Shown here: one piece after another, positions 25,856 to 34,521 of the stretch
Position numbering within the stretch: the first letter of the stretch is position 1
How the letters are laid out: the number at the start of each line of letters is the position of its first letter
Source of the DNA: DATBGO01 sp050011895
GTDB lineage: Bacteria; Actinomycetota; Actinomycetes; Streptosporangiales; Streptosporangiaceae
Assembly: GCA_050011895.1 (NCBI GenBank)
Contig: JBEKIF010000014.1
Location: forward strand, 1 to 64,000
Length of the DNA stretch: 64,000 bases
Reading direction: 5' to 3'
Program-made: the position numbers and the translations under genes
Notes under the pieces: generated by a model
Database searches by the model: none
What the model was told of the DNA's origin: nothing
Seen by the model: the letters and a program-made list of their open reading frames with translations, nothing else

Positions 25856-26863
25856 ATGGTCGCCGTGCTCATCGGCCTCGGGGTTGCCGTCGTCCTGCTC
25901 CTGGTCATTACCCTGCGCCTGGCCTGGCGTCAGCGCGCCACCGGGAGCGACGCCCGAGTTCAGGCTCGGGCACCTGGCGAGACCTCGCAGACCGCCAACG
26001 TTGCCGTGCTGACGCGATACGAGATCTGGATGAGGCGGGTCCGGCGAGAGCAACTCGGAGCCTGGAGCGGGACCTGGGCGGACCTCAGCAGCACAACCCA
26101 GTACGCTGCCTGGCGGCAGCTGGCCGAGGCGCGCGGCGCCACCGCGGACGTGCCGGGCTACCTGACGAGCAGCCTGCTGTCGGAGGTCATCTACGCCGCT
26201 GGAGGTGTTGAGCGGGAACTCGGGCAGCTGCGCAAGGCGCTGGAAGATATGCAGCAATTCACCGGCGAGGCAGCGGCTCGGCCTTCTCGTTCATCGGAGG
26301 AAGGGCTGGTTTTCGGCTCGTACGGTGCTGCGCCGCCCGTTCGTGAAGCGTCGTACAGCTTCGTAAACCTGCTCAGCTGGGCGCGATCCACGGTCGATCG
26401 CACCGATCGGCGATACGGGTCGCGCTCGCCGGAGCGAGCGGGACTGCTCCCGGCCCTGGCAGACGGTCAGCTCCGGGACAGCGTGGAGGCAGCGCTACAG
26501 CATCTCAGGGCCGCGCTGCGAGATTCCAGGTTCCTCGCGAGCTACGCCGTTCATGCGGGTGCAGTGCCCGGCGGTAGCACGCCTGGCGCGGAGATCCTGC
26601 CTGATGGGCGCAGCCCCGCGCGGGTGCCCGACCCGGTTGCGGATCCAGTGCTGACCGGGGAGGCATTCGAGTTCACTCAAGACCGCGACATGCTGACCTA
26701 CGCAACCGAACTGATGACCGCGGTCGAGATATTCGTGGACAGCGTGCTTGACGCCTTCGCGGCCAGCCGGCCAGCACAAGCTGTGCCGCTCCCCCGTTCG
26801 GCGCAGCTACGGGCGGACCGCGCGGATCAGCACGTAATCGATGATCCGGTGTCGCCAGAGTAG
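25856..26863 (+). CDS. membrane-anchored protein of unknown function
   Basis: A 335-residue protein with one N-terminal transmembrane helix (residues 2-23), then a basic stop-transfer segment and a long soluble, mostly helical domain. Within it VAVLTRYEIWMRRVRREQ and REASYSFVNLLSWARSTVDR look like amphipathic helices. The last 60 residues also form helices (LTYATELMTAVEIFVDSVLD). No enzyme motif was recognised. It starts at ATG 25856 without a Shine-Dalgarno. Its 3' end overlaps the convergent methyltransferase gene by 57 bp. Confidence 0.65.
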   Translation: MVAVLIGLGVAVVLLLVITLRLAWRQRATGSDARVQARAPGETSQTANVAVLTRYEIWMRRVRREQLGAWSGTWADLSSTTQYAAWRQLAEARGATADVPGYLTSSLLSEVIYAAGGVERELGQLRKALEDMQQFTGEAAARPSRSSEEGLVFGSYGAAPPVREASYSFVNLLSWARSTVDRTDRRYGSRSPERAGLLPALADGQLRDSVEAALQHLRAALRDSRFLASYAVHAGAVPGGSTPGAEILPDGRSPARVPDPVADPVLTGEAFEFTQDRDMLTYATELMTAVEIFVDSVLDAFAASRPAQAVPLPRSAQLRADRADQHVIDDPVSPE

Positions 26864-27685
26864 TTCGACCTGCCACCGCAGCAGGCGCGCGGCGGCGTGC
26901 TGCCCGACGGGCGCGGCCATCGCGCTAGCCAGCCGCTCTGCGGTGAGCCGAAGCGCGGGAGCAATCACACGATCGCCGCACGCGGTGACTTCCACCTCGG
27001 CCAGGCCGGCCGCGCGTGCGGCCGCAGCGATCTGGCCTGCTGTCATGGCCATGCTTCGCCGCAGCCCGAACACCCTCAGCTGGGTCAGGGCGCAGAACAA
27101 CTCAGCGGGGCTTACCGGCCAGCGCTGGGCGGAGATATCGGACATGCTCAGCACCCCGCCCGGGCGAAGGACCCGGTAACACTCGTCGAAAAAGGCCTTC
27201 CGGGAGCGGAAATGGAAGGCCGCCTCCACGCTAATGACCCCATCGACGGTCCCGGCGGCGATCGGCAGCCGGGTGGCGTCGCCCGCCACCGGCGCAGCTG
27301 CGGCCTCCCTCAGCCGGGCCCGGCCAGCCGCCAGCTGCCACTCGGTGATGTTCACCGCCACCAGCCTGCGCGGGCCGACCGTCTCGGCGATCAGCGGATC
27401 CTGGGTGCCGAGCCCGTTACCCACATCGAGGATGACCCCGTCGCCGGGCAGCGCCACCGCGAGCATCCGCACCAGCCGCCGGCAGGCATCTTCGGCCTCG
27501 CCCTCGGAACCCGGCCCCTCCCACAACCCCAGGTTCAGCCAGCCAGGCGCCAGCGCCAGGAAAAAGTCCGATCCGATGCTCTCGTAAACCCGCGCGGCGG
27601 CATTCCCGCCCTGCTTGAACACCTCGGCCGCATGCCGCACATGCTGGCCCGTCCACCCGGTGATCCACGCTGGCTTGTCTGCCAT
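26807..27685 (-). CDS. class I SAM-dependent methyltransferase
   Basis: A 292-residue methyltransferase. After an N-terminal helical lid (HVRHAAEVFKQGGNAAARVY) come motif I (ILDVGNGLGTQDPLIAE), the acidic motif II region (LVAVNITEWQLAAGRARL), GDATRLPIAAGTVDGVISVE (motif IV) and FFDECYRVLRPGGVLSMSDI (motif VI). It resembles the small-molecule and sterol/erythromycin-type methyltransferases. The acceptor is unknown. ATG 27685 has GGTGAG upstream. The gene's last 57 bp are antisense to the preceding gene's end. Confidence 0.88.
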   Translation of the reverse strand: MADKPAWITGWTGQHVRHAAEVFKQGGNAAARVYESIGSDFFLALAPGWLNLGLWEGPGSEGEAEDACRRLVRMLAVALPGDGVILDVGNGLGTQDPLIAETVGPRRLVAVNITEWQLAAGRARLREAAAAPVAGDATRLPIAAGTVDGVISVEAAFHFRSRKAFFDECYRVLRPGGVLSMSDISAQRWPVSPAELFCALTQLRVFGLRRSMAMTAGQIAAAARAAGLAEVEVTACGDRVIAPALRLTAERLASAMAAPVGQHAAARLLRWQVELLWRHRIIDYVLIRAVRP

Positions 27686-27944
27686 CCCAGATCTCACCTT
27701 ACGGGACGCCCCCCGCAGCAAGCTGACCACCCACTACCAGGCCCATCGGGTGATCAAACCCCGGGGACGGGTTACATAAGGATGGTTCAGAGCGCTGGCG
27801 GCTGCTTTGCCATAGTCCGCGCGAACAGCCGTGACATGCGGTTATGCACGGCGGTGCCGCGGACGTCGATCGCTATCAGGCGCGGGTGCCCGCCCGGCAG
27901 GTTCCCCTGCCGGACGTAGGCATAGTGCCGCTACGGCGGTGCCG

Positions 27945-28340
27945 TTACGGCCCTGGCGCTACGGCCGCCGGACCAGCGCTCGCCGCTTCGTCCAGCTCGT
28001 CCAGGCCCGGTGCCTCATCGGCGCTCTGCCGAGGCGCCTCGATGGCAAGCTGCTGCGGCGCAGGTATCGCCGGCGCCGGCATGCGAGCCGCCAGTGCGAG
28101 CGACACCGGCAGAGCCTGCAGCGCCCGTGACTGACTGCGATGAACACGAATAACGAAATACGCCACGGCCGCCATGGCGGCCAGTCCCGCGGCTGCCGCC
28201 GCAGTAATCAGCAGCACCTCCAGCGCGGCCTCGGCAGCACGCAGTACCAGGCGGGCGACTACTACGACGACGGCAGCCACCACGACGACGATCGCGGCTC
28301 TGGCGCCAGAAGTGCTCAGCGGAACCAGAGGAACCGGGCA
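27945..28340 (-). CDS. putative alanine/valine-rich membrane protein
   Basis: The minus-strand frame encodes two consecutive hydrophobic helices (AAIVVVVAAVVVVVARLVL and EVLLITAAAAAGLAAMAAVA then YFVIRVHR) followed by an acidic Pro/Ala-rich tail ending AAVAPGP. The composition suggests a real membrane protein, such as the small transfer or holin-like proteins of actinobacterial elements. The start is unclear: a GTG at 28283 lies inside the first helix, and the frame continues upstream into a Nudix remnant in another frame. A fusion or deletion junction near 28340-28370 is likely. Confidence 0.4.
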   Translation of the reverse strand, partial: CPVPLVPLSTSGARAAIVVVVAAVVVVVARLVLRAAEAALEVLLITAAAAAGLAAMAAVAYFVIRVHRSQSRALQALPVSLALAARMPAPAIPAPQQLAIEAPRQSADEAPGLDELDEAASAGPAAVAPGP

Positions 28341-28371
28341 TGACGTAGCTTTTACTTGGTTTGCTTTGCCT

Positions 28372-28582
28372 TCCACCGTGCTCCGGCACCTCCGGGCGGG
28401 CGGCTTGTGCCGGGTCTTCGTTCGGGTCGATGTGGCCGCCGGGATACAGCCATTGCCCGATTTTGCTGTGATGGACGAGCAGCACCCGATCCTGGTCGTC
28501 GAAGACAACGCTGAGGGTCTCGACCGGCAGGAAGGTGACTTGCCTGCCGCTTGGGACTGGGCGACGCTGCAGTGTGTTGACG
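28372..28582 (-). pseudogene. Nudix hydrolase remnant
   Basis: In one minus-strand frame the sequence reads PVPSGRQVTFLPVETLSVVF followed by VLLVHHSKIGQWLYPGGHID and PNEDPAQAARPEV. This is the start of a Nudix domain up to the Nudix box. The box normally reads GX5EX7REUXEEXGU; here it is G-x5-E-x7-PEVPEHGG, with the Arg and one metal-binding Glu replaced. Family sequence then stops and the N-terminus lacks a start codon behind a TAG. The gene is a broken, inactive copy. Confidence 0.65.
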
Positions 28583-28728
28583 GCCTAACTATCTGAGCGT
28601 CCTGGGCGGGTGCCCGGCCGTGTTCTTTGACGATGTCGCTTCCCGGCCTGCTGCGGGCGGGTCAGGATCGTGGTGTCCCGTTGAACGTGAGGGATCGATC
28701 ACGCGGTGGAACCGGTCGCACCGGGGAG

Positions 28729-28757
28729 GCCGGAAGGGGGGCCTGACCCCTTCCGGC
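28729..28757. terminator. hairpin terminator
   Basis: GCCGGAAGGGG and CCCCTTCCGGC form an 11-bp stem with a 7-nt loop, followed on the plus strand by TAGCGTTTTG. It lies about 80 bp beyond the stop of the minus-strand gene at 28838 and could serve that gene or the opposite strand. Confidence 0.6.
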
Positions 28758-28837
28758 TAGCGTTTTGTCCCGGGCCGAGAGCGACACCCCGGCGGCGATA
28801 ACGACGTGCTGGTGAGCGTCACGACGGCGACGCCGAC

Positions 28838-29143
28838 TCAATCGCGAACGAGTTTCAGTGCCAGCCTGGGCACGACAAAGGATGCGAGAAAGATCGGCAA
28901 GAGCCTCTTTCCGGTGCATCGGAAGGCGACGATCTCTTCCTCGGCGGCGTCGAAGGTTTGAGAGCTGCTCGAGTTTCGTCCATTGCGAACTTGCAAGGTG
29001 TGACGTCCAGGCTCGACTGGTATCTCGATCGTGTGGTTCATTTCGACCGACCCGACCCGCTCACCGTCGACCACGACATCGTACGTGCCACGACGGACCT
29101 CCGCTCCGATTGCCTTATGCGTCAACTTCAGCGTCGCCGACAT
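28838..29143 (-). CDS. small PEGA-like beta-domain protein with C-terminal hydrophobic segment
   Basis: A 101-residue protein. Residues 1-75 alternate short beta strands (VRRGTYDVVVDGERVGSVEM, then TIEIPVEPGRHTLQVRNGRN) in the PEGA-domain style, in which a sandwich displays 'G.H.l.v' loops. A short hydrophobic segment near the end (LLPIFLASFVVPRLAL) may anchor it. GGAGG precedes ATG 29143. Function unknown. The PEGA-like assignment is from pattern only. Confidence 0.65.
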   Translation of the reverse strand: MSATLKLTHKAIGAEVRRGTYDVVVDGERVGSVEMNHTIEIPVEPGRHTLQVRNGRNSSSSQTFDAAEEEIVAFRCTGKRLLPIFLASFVVPRLALKLVRD

Positions 29144-29507
29144 TTGTTGACCTCCTATTTCTGAACGGCGCTTCTCTGGCTGCTCGGCGACGAACGCAAC
29201 GTGCCGTCGGCCCGGGGCAGCAGGTCGACGTGGTGCCGGTCGTCGCAACCGCTGGCGGCAATTCTCGGGGTCGGGAACGCCCGTGTTGCGCCGACCGCGA
29301 GAAGGGATCCGAGGCGGTCTCGCCCGTGGCCATCGTATGGTCGCCGCCCAGCGGTAGGGACAGCATCAGCCCCGGCACCACCTCACGTGAACCAGGAGAG
29401 GCCGGTCGATCGGCGCAGGCCGCAGAGGGACTGGCACGCGCTACGTGCAAGCCGGAGGTCCACGCGCTACGTGGCAACTGGACGCTGATGAGGTACGACG
29501 AGCTCCG

Positions 29508-31541
29508 TCAGCACGCCAGCGCCCCGCATCGTGTACGCGGGGCCGCGCCCGAGAGCTGAGCGCCGTGCCGGACAAGCGAGCGGAGCATCGCGTTCGTCTC
29601 GGGATCGGGCGAGTAGATAACCGTCCCGATCATGCCGCGCGTCAGCAGCACTTTGTAGACGTTGCGGAGGAGTCGCTCGAACTCGTTGTCGGTGACCTTG
29701 GTCCGGCTGCGGAATTCTGGGTCCTTGTTGGCGTCGCGGGTCGCTTGCCAGCGATTGCCTCGCCAGACGAGATCGGGTCCGATGATGACCCCGTTCCAGT
29801 CGTACTCGAATCCCTGAGCCGTGTAGATGCAGCCGACCTGACCGAAGCCGGCCGGATCGGTAGCCCAGAGCGGGGCAGGCGGCGCACCGCCCACGCCGCG
29901 TTCACCACGCAAGTTCCACGGCCGGGACCAGTCGCCGATGACCACGTCAGGCACCAGCGTTCCGTCCGGGCGAGGATCATTCCACGGCCAGCAGTATCCG
30001 GCCGCGATCCGGGCCCCGTAACCCGCATCGAGCTTCGTCCGGAGCATGTGATCCAGCTCGTGCGGAGTGTCCGCGACCTGCACGCTGAACGCCGGATCGC
30101 CGACCCACGGCACCGGGCCGCCCGGAGCCAGCCCCAGCAGGCGGACCACCCAGTCGAGGTAAGCCTCGCTTCCGCCACAACGGAAATGGGCGTCCAGGGA
30201 GATCTTCTCGACGGCGAGCCCAAGGGACTTAGCGTGCGCCTCGATGTCATCGACCGTCCCGAGTTCGTTGGCGCGTACGACCTGATGCTCATCAAGCAGA
30301 AACACGGGCACGCGGGCAGCTGAGATCAGTTCGTCGATCTGCGGCCTGTCGTTTCGGAAACGGGCCGGCGTATACCGGTTCGCCGAGGTCTCCCTGATCC
30401 GGTGCGCCTCATCCAGGATGAGGACCTCCAGGCCGTTCCGGTCCGCATCCATGAACTGATTGAAGTACTTGAACAGGCTCTGCGTCCGCGATGAGCCCTT
30501 TCCGGCGACCTTCCGCAGGGTCTGCGTGAAAGACCTGGAACCGGTCGCATGGATCACCGTCCGGCCGCGGCGGGCCAGTTCGCCAAGCAGCGACAACGCG
30601 ATCACGCTCTTGCCGCTGCCGGGCCCGCCAGTAACGATCACGACAGTCTTCGAGTCGCCTGCACGCGCGGCCTCGGTGGCATGCAGGACGAGGTTGAACG
30701 CGAGCCGCTGCTGGTCGAGCAGGACGAACTGCTCGCGATCGCGGATCTCAGCCGCCGCCACCGATAGCAGCTGCCGGCTGGGCGCCGCCCGCGAGGCCAG
30801 GAACTCATCGGCGTACGAGGCGCCTGCCACATCCGAAGCGAAGCGGGACTGCAAGAACTCCATGAACTCCGCTCGGCGCTCACCAGTGAATAGCCGTGCG
30901 TGAGCTGACTCGGCCAGCCGCCGGAGAGACGCGACGCCGAATTCGGTGGCGTTATGCAGGTACGCCACTCCCGAAACCGCGTCCGCATCCTCCTGGAGAG
31001 TAGGCAGGAAATCAACGAGATACTCGCAGTACCCGCGGACCTGCTCCAGCGGATGAAGCCTGGGATGGTGCCCGTAACCGTCGATCACGACGAGCGCGGG
31101 ATCTTCCTCGAAGAGTTCGGCCCCGCTCCACTGCTTAAGTTCGACGATCACGTACGACGCCGCGCCGGTGACCGGGTGGCGGCCAGCGATAATCGCGTCC
31201 ACCCGGCGGCTGCTTAGCGGAAGCCGGTGCTCAAGCAGGACCTCGACGTCCCCCAGGCCCGCCTGGACCAGGTCGTGCGCAAGCACCGGGATGCTGCGGC
31301 TCCACGAACGTCGCTCCCCGGGCGCGGGCGGCGACCCACGCCCGTAGAGCGCCTGCTCGAACATCAGCTCAGCCACACTGCCGCTGTCGGCAATCGCCGC
31401 CAGGCTCGCAGCCGAACGCCGAATTAACGCCAAGAGACCGGCCCCCAGCCAGCACGAAAGAATCGCGCGGGTGGGGGCATGTCCGAATCGGCCGCACCTC
31501 AGGTGCGTGACGCGAAAGCCCGTCGGGCCGCAGTGACGCAC
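29508..31541 (-). CDS. PD-(D/E)XK nuclease fused to DUF2075 helicase
   Basis: A 677-residue nuclease-helicase fusion. An N-terminal PD-(D/E)XK core is visible as RRVDAIIAG (Asp115) and SYVIVELKQW (Glu134, Lys136). A DUF2075 superfamily 1-type helicase follows, with Walker A TGGPGSGKS (305-312), Walker B LEVLILDEAH (DEAH 377-380) and late motifs FRCGGSEAYLDWV and IYTAQGFEYDWNGVIIG. The protein is predicted to unwind and cut DNA or RNA. Divergent neighbours are an NgoMIV-like endonuclease and a cytosine methyltransferase, so a defence role is likely. GTG 31541 is the frame's first start; family sequence begins near 31433, where TTG is an alternative. Confidence 0.85.
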   Translation of the reverse strand: MRHCGPTGFRVTHLRCGRFGHAPTRAILSCWLGAGLLALIRRSAASLAAIADSGSVAELMFEQALYGRGSPPAPGERRSWSRSIPVLAHDLVQAGLGDVEVLLEHRLPLSSRRVDAIIAGRHPVTGAASYVIVELKQWSGAELFEEDPALVVIDGYGHHPRLHPLEQVRGYCEYLVDFLPTLQEDADAVSGVAYLHNATEFGVASLRRLAESAHARLFTGERRAEFMEFLQSRFASDVAGASYADEFLASRAAPSRQLLSVAAAEIRDREQFVLLDQQRLAFNLVLHATEAARAGDSKTVVIVTGGPGSGKSVIALSLLGELARRGRTVIHATGSRSFTQTLRKVAGKGSSRTQSLFKYFNQFMDADRNGLEVLILDEAHRIRETSANRYTPARFRNDRPQIDELISAARVPVFLLDEHQVVRANELGTVDDIEAHAKSLGLAVEKISLDAHFRCGGSEAYLDWVVRLLGLAPGGPVPWVGDPAFSVQVADTPHELDHMLRTKLDAGYGARIAAGYCWPWNDPRPDGTLVPDVVIGDWSRPWNLRGERGVGGAPPAPLWATDPAGFGQVGCIYTAQGFEYDWNGVIIGPDLVWRGNRWQATRDANKDPEFRSRTKVTDNEFERLLRNVYKVLLTRGMIGTVIYSPDPETNAMLRSLVRHGAQLSGAAPRTRCGALAC

Positions 31542-31780
31542 ACCCTACCGGTCGTAGACACGGGGTGCGTTACGCGGGGATGAGGGGCCTCTACCGCCAT
31601 CCGCGCCTGAGCACGGGCGCCGCTGTGCTCGCCCGCTCTCACCACACCTGTAGCTAGCCCCTAACCCGGATCGGGCAAAGAGGATGGCTGGCGGCGGGAG
31701 AACCTCTGCCCGGCGTAAGCGCTACGTTGTTGGATTGCCGGACTCGTCGACTTCGTTCCGGAACCCCGAGGAGCCAGCAC

Positions 31781-32542
31781 ATGACCGCGCCGTTCGTGAC
31801 TTCCTTGCTCGGATGGAAGCCGAGCGCGAAGAACAAGCTTGGCTGGCCGCTCGTGCCCAACTTCGCAGATGTGGACAACGCGGAGTCAATGCGGATCGGC
31901 GCCGGGATCCTCGATGAACTCGCAGTCGCCAGGGATGTAGCCTCCAATGTCCCGAAGGACCCGGGAGGCCCGCTAGAGCAGGCTGTCCGCGACCACATCA
32001 GCGAGACGCTGCCTGGCCTTCACCCCGACCGCTATTGGGTCGTCACACGAGGGGAGATCATCACCCGATTCGACCAGTACGCGCACCTCAGCAAGGTGGC
32101 CGAGCTTGTCCGCGCAGCTCCTGAGCTGCGCATCACCATCGGAATGGATTATCTCATCAGACCTGATGTGACGGTCGCGCTCGGCAATGTGCCGACTGCA
32201 TCGGGGCTGCCCCCGCTGCACGCGGCGATCTCATGCAAGTGGACCATTCGCTCGGACCGGGTGCAGAACATCCGGCACGAATGCCTCCAAATGATCCGCC
32301 ACCGCCGCGGCAGGCAACCACACCTCGTGACGGTGACCGCCGAACCACTGCCCAGCCGCCTTGCCTCGATCGCCAGGGGAACTGGCGAGGTAGACGCGGT
32401 CTACCATGTCGCCTACGATGCGCTGAACGCGAGCGTGACCGGCCACGCTAACCCGGACCAGCAGGATGCCTGGCGGGAAGTCGTGGGCCAGCGTCGGCTG
32501 CTCAGCTACGACTTGCTTGTTAACACATTGGCGTCATGGTGA
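31781..32542 (+). CDS. NgoMIV-like type II restriction endonuclease
   Basis: A 253-residue restriction enzyme. The active site matches NgoMIV, which cuts GCCGGC: an Asp in RPDVTVAL, then AAISCKWTIRSDR with the Ser-Cys-Lys triplet, and Glu exactly 14 residues after the Lys (NIRHE). NgoMIV acts as a Mg-dependent tetramer. The Asp-to-Lys spacing is shorter here (24 residues) than I recall for NgoMIV. GAGGAG precedes ATG 31781. The cognate methyltransferase begins 77 bp downstream in the same direction. The target is inferred to be GCCGGC or a relative. Confidence 0.88.
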   Translation: MTAPFVTSLLGWKPSAKNKLGWPLVPNFADVDNAESMRIGAGILDELAVARDVASNVPKDPGGPLEQAVRDHISETLPGLHPDRYWVVTRGEIITRFDQYAHLSKVAELVRAAPELRITIGMDYLIRPDVTVALGNVPTASGLPPLHAAISCKWTIRSDRVQNIRHECLQMIRHRRGRQPHLVTVTAEPLPSRLASIARGTGEVDAVYHVAYDALNASVTGHANPDQQDAWREVVGQRRLLSYDLLVNTLASW

Positions 32543-32619
32543 CGGTGCGCGGCGTGGGATACGGCTAACTGTCGGCAGCCGTCGGCAGAATCAGGCATGA
32601 AGCCATCGCTGGAGGGACT

Positions 32620-33621
32620 GTGGGCGACCTAACCTGCCTGGAGATCTGCGCCGGAGCGGGCGGTCAGGCACTCGGCCTGGAGCAGGCCGGGTTCATCCAC
32701 GAAGCGGCAGCTGAGCTTGATCCAGATGCCTGCGCTACTCTCCGCCTCAACCGGGGATCAGAGTGGAAGATCGTCGAGGGCGACGTGCACGACCTGGACG
32801 GCCGCGCGTTCGCAGACATCGACCTTTTCTCCGGCGGCGTGCCCTGCCCGCCGTTCTCCATCGCCGGCAAGCAACTCGGGCGGGACGACGACCGAGATCT
32901 GTTCCCTCAGGCGCTCCGGCTCGTCGAAGAGATCAGCCCGCGCGCCGTCCTGCTGGAGAACGTGCGCGGACTTGCCGCCCAGCGGTTCGACGGCTACCGG
33001 GCTCAGGTCCTGGAACGATTGCACGCGCTTGGCTACGAGACTTGGTGGGACCTCGTGCATGCCAGCGAACACGGTGTTCCGCAGCTCAGGCCCCGATTCG
33101 TGCTTGTGGCGGTCAAGGAGCCATGGGCAGCGTGCTTCCGCTGGCCCGGACCTTCGCTGCATCCAGCGCCCATGGTCGGCGACACGCTGTACGACCTGAT
33201 CCGGTCGCGTGGATGGCCCGGAGCGAGTGCCTGGCGAAGAGGCGCGCGAGGAATCGCGCCCACAATTGTCGGCGGCAGTAAGAAGCACGGGGGGCCAGAC
33301 CTAGGCCCGACGCGGGCTCGCGAAGCCTGGAAGAAGCTCGGCGTAGACGGGCTTGGCATCGCCAACGAAGTCCCCGGGCCCGATTTCCCCGTAGCCGCCT
33401 CCCCTAAGCTGACCGTCCGGATGGTAGCCCGGATCCAGGGCTTCCCCGACACCTGGGAATTTTCCGGGCGAAAGACGGCCGCATACCGCCAGGTTGGCAA
33501 CGCCTTTCCCCCGCCGGTAGCACGAGCACTCGGCGAGTCGATCCGGGACGCCCTGAACGGCTTCATCGCCGTACGAGAGACCGCCGACCTAGGCCATCAC
33601 GCGAGCCTCGCCACGGGCTGA
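32620..33621 (+). CDS. DNA (cytosine-5)-methyltransferase
   Basis: A 333-residue C5-cytosine methyltransferase that protects the host at the site cut by the adjacent endonuclease. Conserved motifs appear in order: I (EICAGAGGQALGLEQAGF), IV with the catalytic Cys (GGVPCPPFS), VI (LLENVRGLA), VIII (RPRFVLVAV), and X (YRQVGNAFPPPVARALGESI). The target-recognition region (about 195-270) is short, as in single-specificity type II enzymes. It starts at GTG 32620 after GGAGGG. Endonuclease before methyltransferase in one unit raises the question of expression timing, but no C-protein gene is seen. Confidence 0.93.
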   Translation: MGDLTCLEICAGAGGQALGLEQAGFIHEAAAELDPDACATLRLNRGSEWKIVEGDVHDLDGRAFADIDLFSGGVPCPPFSIAGKQLGRDDDRDLFPQALRLVEEISPRAVLLENVRGLAAQRFDGYRAQVLERLHALGYETWWDLVHASEHGVPQLRPRFVLVAVKEPWAACFRWPGPSLHPAPMVGDTLYDLIRSRGWPGASAWRRGARGIAPTIVGGSKKHGGPDLGPTRAREAWKKLGVDGLGIANEVPGPDFPVAASPKLTVRMVARIQGFPDTWEFSGRKTAAYRQVGNAFPPPVARALGESIRDALNGFIAVRETADLGHHASLATG

Positions 33622-34091
33622 CGGCGCAGACCTCTTCCACGAGGCGCAAACGATTCCCTACCGCCTATAGAAGCTACTCAGTGCTGTATCGATGCCTGCG
33701 CAGCGGGACAGGATCCGCTGCCGAGTTCGGCGAGATCCCTGTGCATCCGGCAGCTGAGCCCTGAAATCAAGATCGCCGGGCAGGCCGGCCGTGCATAACC
33801 TGTGTAGGACCTGTGCAAAACCGCCGGCCAACCTGTGGGCAGCGTGGGGATAAGGCCAGGAATTCTCTAGCAATCACTCCCACCGCGAGGCCCGCCACCT
33901 GCGTAAACACAATATACGCATTGTACACAGGAGAAAAGCTGAAAGGGTCCACAAGCAATTGTGGCGCCAGCTCATAAAATGATCGGCAAGGTCCCCCGCT
34001 ATGTTTTACCAGCTCCTGAGCCGGAGGCAAGGCTGCGGTGCTGGAGCCGGCAGGGGGGCCCTGGACGCTTCAGGGGAGAGGGGAAAGCGTC

Positions 34092-34169
34092 ATGATCTCA
34101 TACGCGCCGTTGGGCGGAATCCCAGGCTTGTATTTCGCCGCGCTGGATTTCACGTGTCCTGGCCGGTAA
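34092..34169 (+). CDS. 25-residue peptide, copy A
   Basis: ATG 34092 is preceded by GGGGAGAGGGG at ideal distance. The peptide reads MISYAPLGGIPGLYFAALDF plus TCPGR. Its counterpart at 43129-43206 has the same length and keeps M-S-x-x-PLGGIPG-x-Y, the LD and the CPGR end. This conservation of frame, start and stop argues for translation. Its last 16 bases overlap the start of the next ORF, so it may couple that ORF's translation or be a leader peptide. Confidence 0.5.
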   Translation: MISYAPLGGIPGLYFAALDFTCPGR

Positions 34170-34351
34170 TCGCCATCGCCGCGGCGGCGGTGATCGTGCT
34201 GGTCCTTGTCGTCGCGTGGATCGCCCTGACAGCGAGCCGCCGCGGCAGTCGCCACGGCTCACAACCCAGGCCCGCCCGCGGGCGTCATCAGGGCGCGCAC
34301 GCCCGTCGGCCGCGACTCTGGCGTCACGGGGATCACGGCGTGCCCGTGTGA
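34154..34351 (+). CDS. small single-helix basic membrane protein, copy A
   Basis: A 65-residue ORF from GTG 34154, nested in the end of the 25-codon ORF. One transmembrane helix (WPVIAIAAAAVIVLVLVVAW) is followed by a highly basic tail rich in Arg and His (RPARGRHQGAHARRPRLWRH) that ends GVPV. The paralogue at 43191-43388 has the same length, a diverged helix and a nearly identical tail, so the tail is the conserved functional part. No family was recognised. Immediately downstream are five 18-bp tandem repeats. Confidence 0.6.
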   Translation: MSWPVIAIAAAAVIVLVLVVAWIALTASRRGSRHGSQPRPARGRHQGAHARRPRLWRHGDHGVPV

Positions 34352-34372
34352 CGGACGGCTGCTCTGCCTGCT

Positions 34373-34462
34373 GAGCCAGTTCGGCCCGCCAAGCCAGTTC
34401 GGCCCGCGGAGCCAGTTCGGCCCGCGGAGCCAGTTCGGCCCGCGGAGCCAGTTCGGCCCGCC
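34373..34462 (+). repeat. 18-bp tandem repeat, five copies
   Basis: Units of GAGCCAGTTCGGCCCGCG follow the copy A small ORFs. A different 17-bp repeat with the same CGGCCCGCG core follows the copy B ORFs at 43392-43493. GTTTTT follows the array. Confidence 0.9.
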
Positions 34463-34521
34463 GAGTTTTTCCTCCGGCAGTAGCCAGCCGGATACCGTGA
34501 ACGACTGCACGCGGCCCAGCG

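Larger units (their letters stand above)
33797..34351 (+). repeat. duplicated block, copy A
   Basis: About 550 bp that recurs, diverged, at 42835-43388 in the same orientation. The leader shares ACCTGTGTA, TGTGCAAAA, CCTGTGGGCAGC.TGGGGATAAG, a GGTCCACAAGCAATT.TGGCGCCAGC segment and the purine-rich GGGGAGAGGGGAAAGCGTCATGAT start. Both copies encode the same two overlapping small ORFs. Several TGTGCA- and TCCACA-like words resemble half DnaA boxes, but no full TTGTCCACA box is present. Confidence 0.9.

Noticed and set aside
33797..33990. DnaA-box-like words (TGTGCAAAA, TCCACAAG, GGGGATAAG) suggesting an origin
   Set aside because: No full TTGTCCACA/TTATCCACA box and no dnaA, dnaN or gyrase genes. 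The words are simply shared by the two duplicated leaders.
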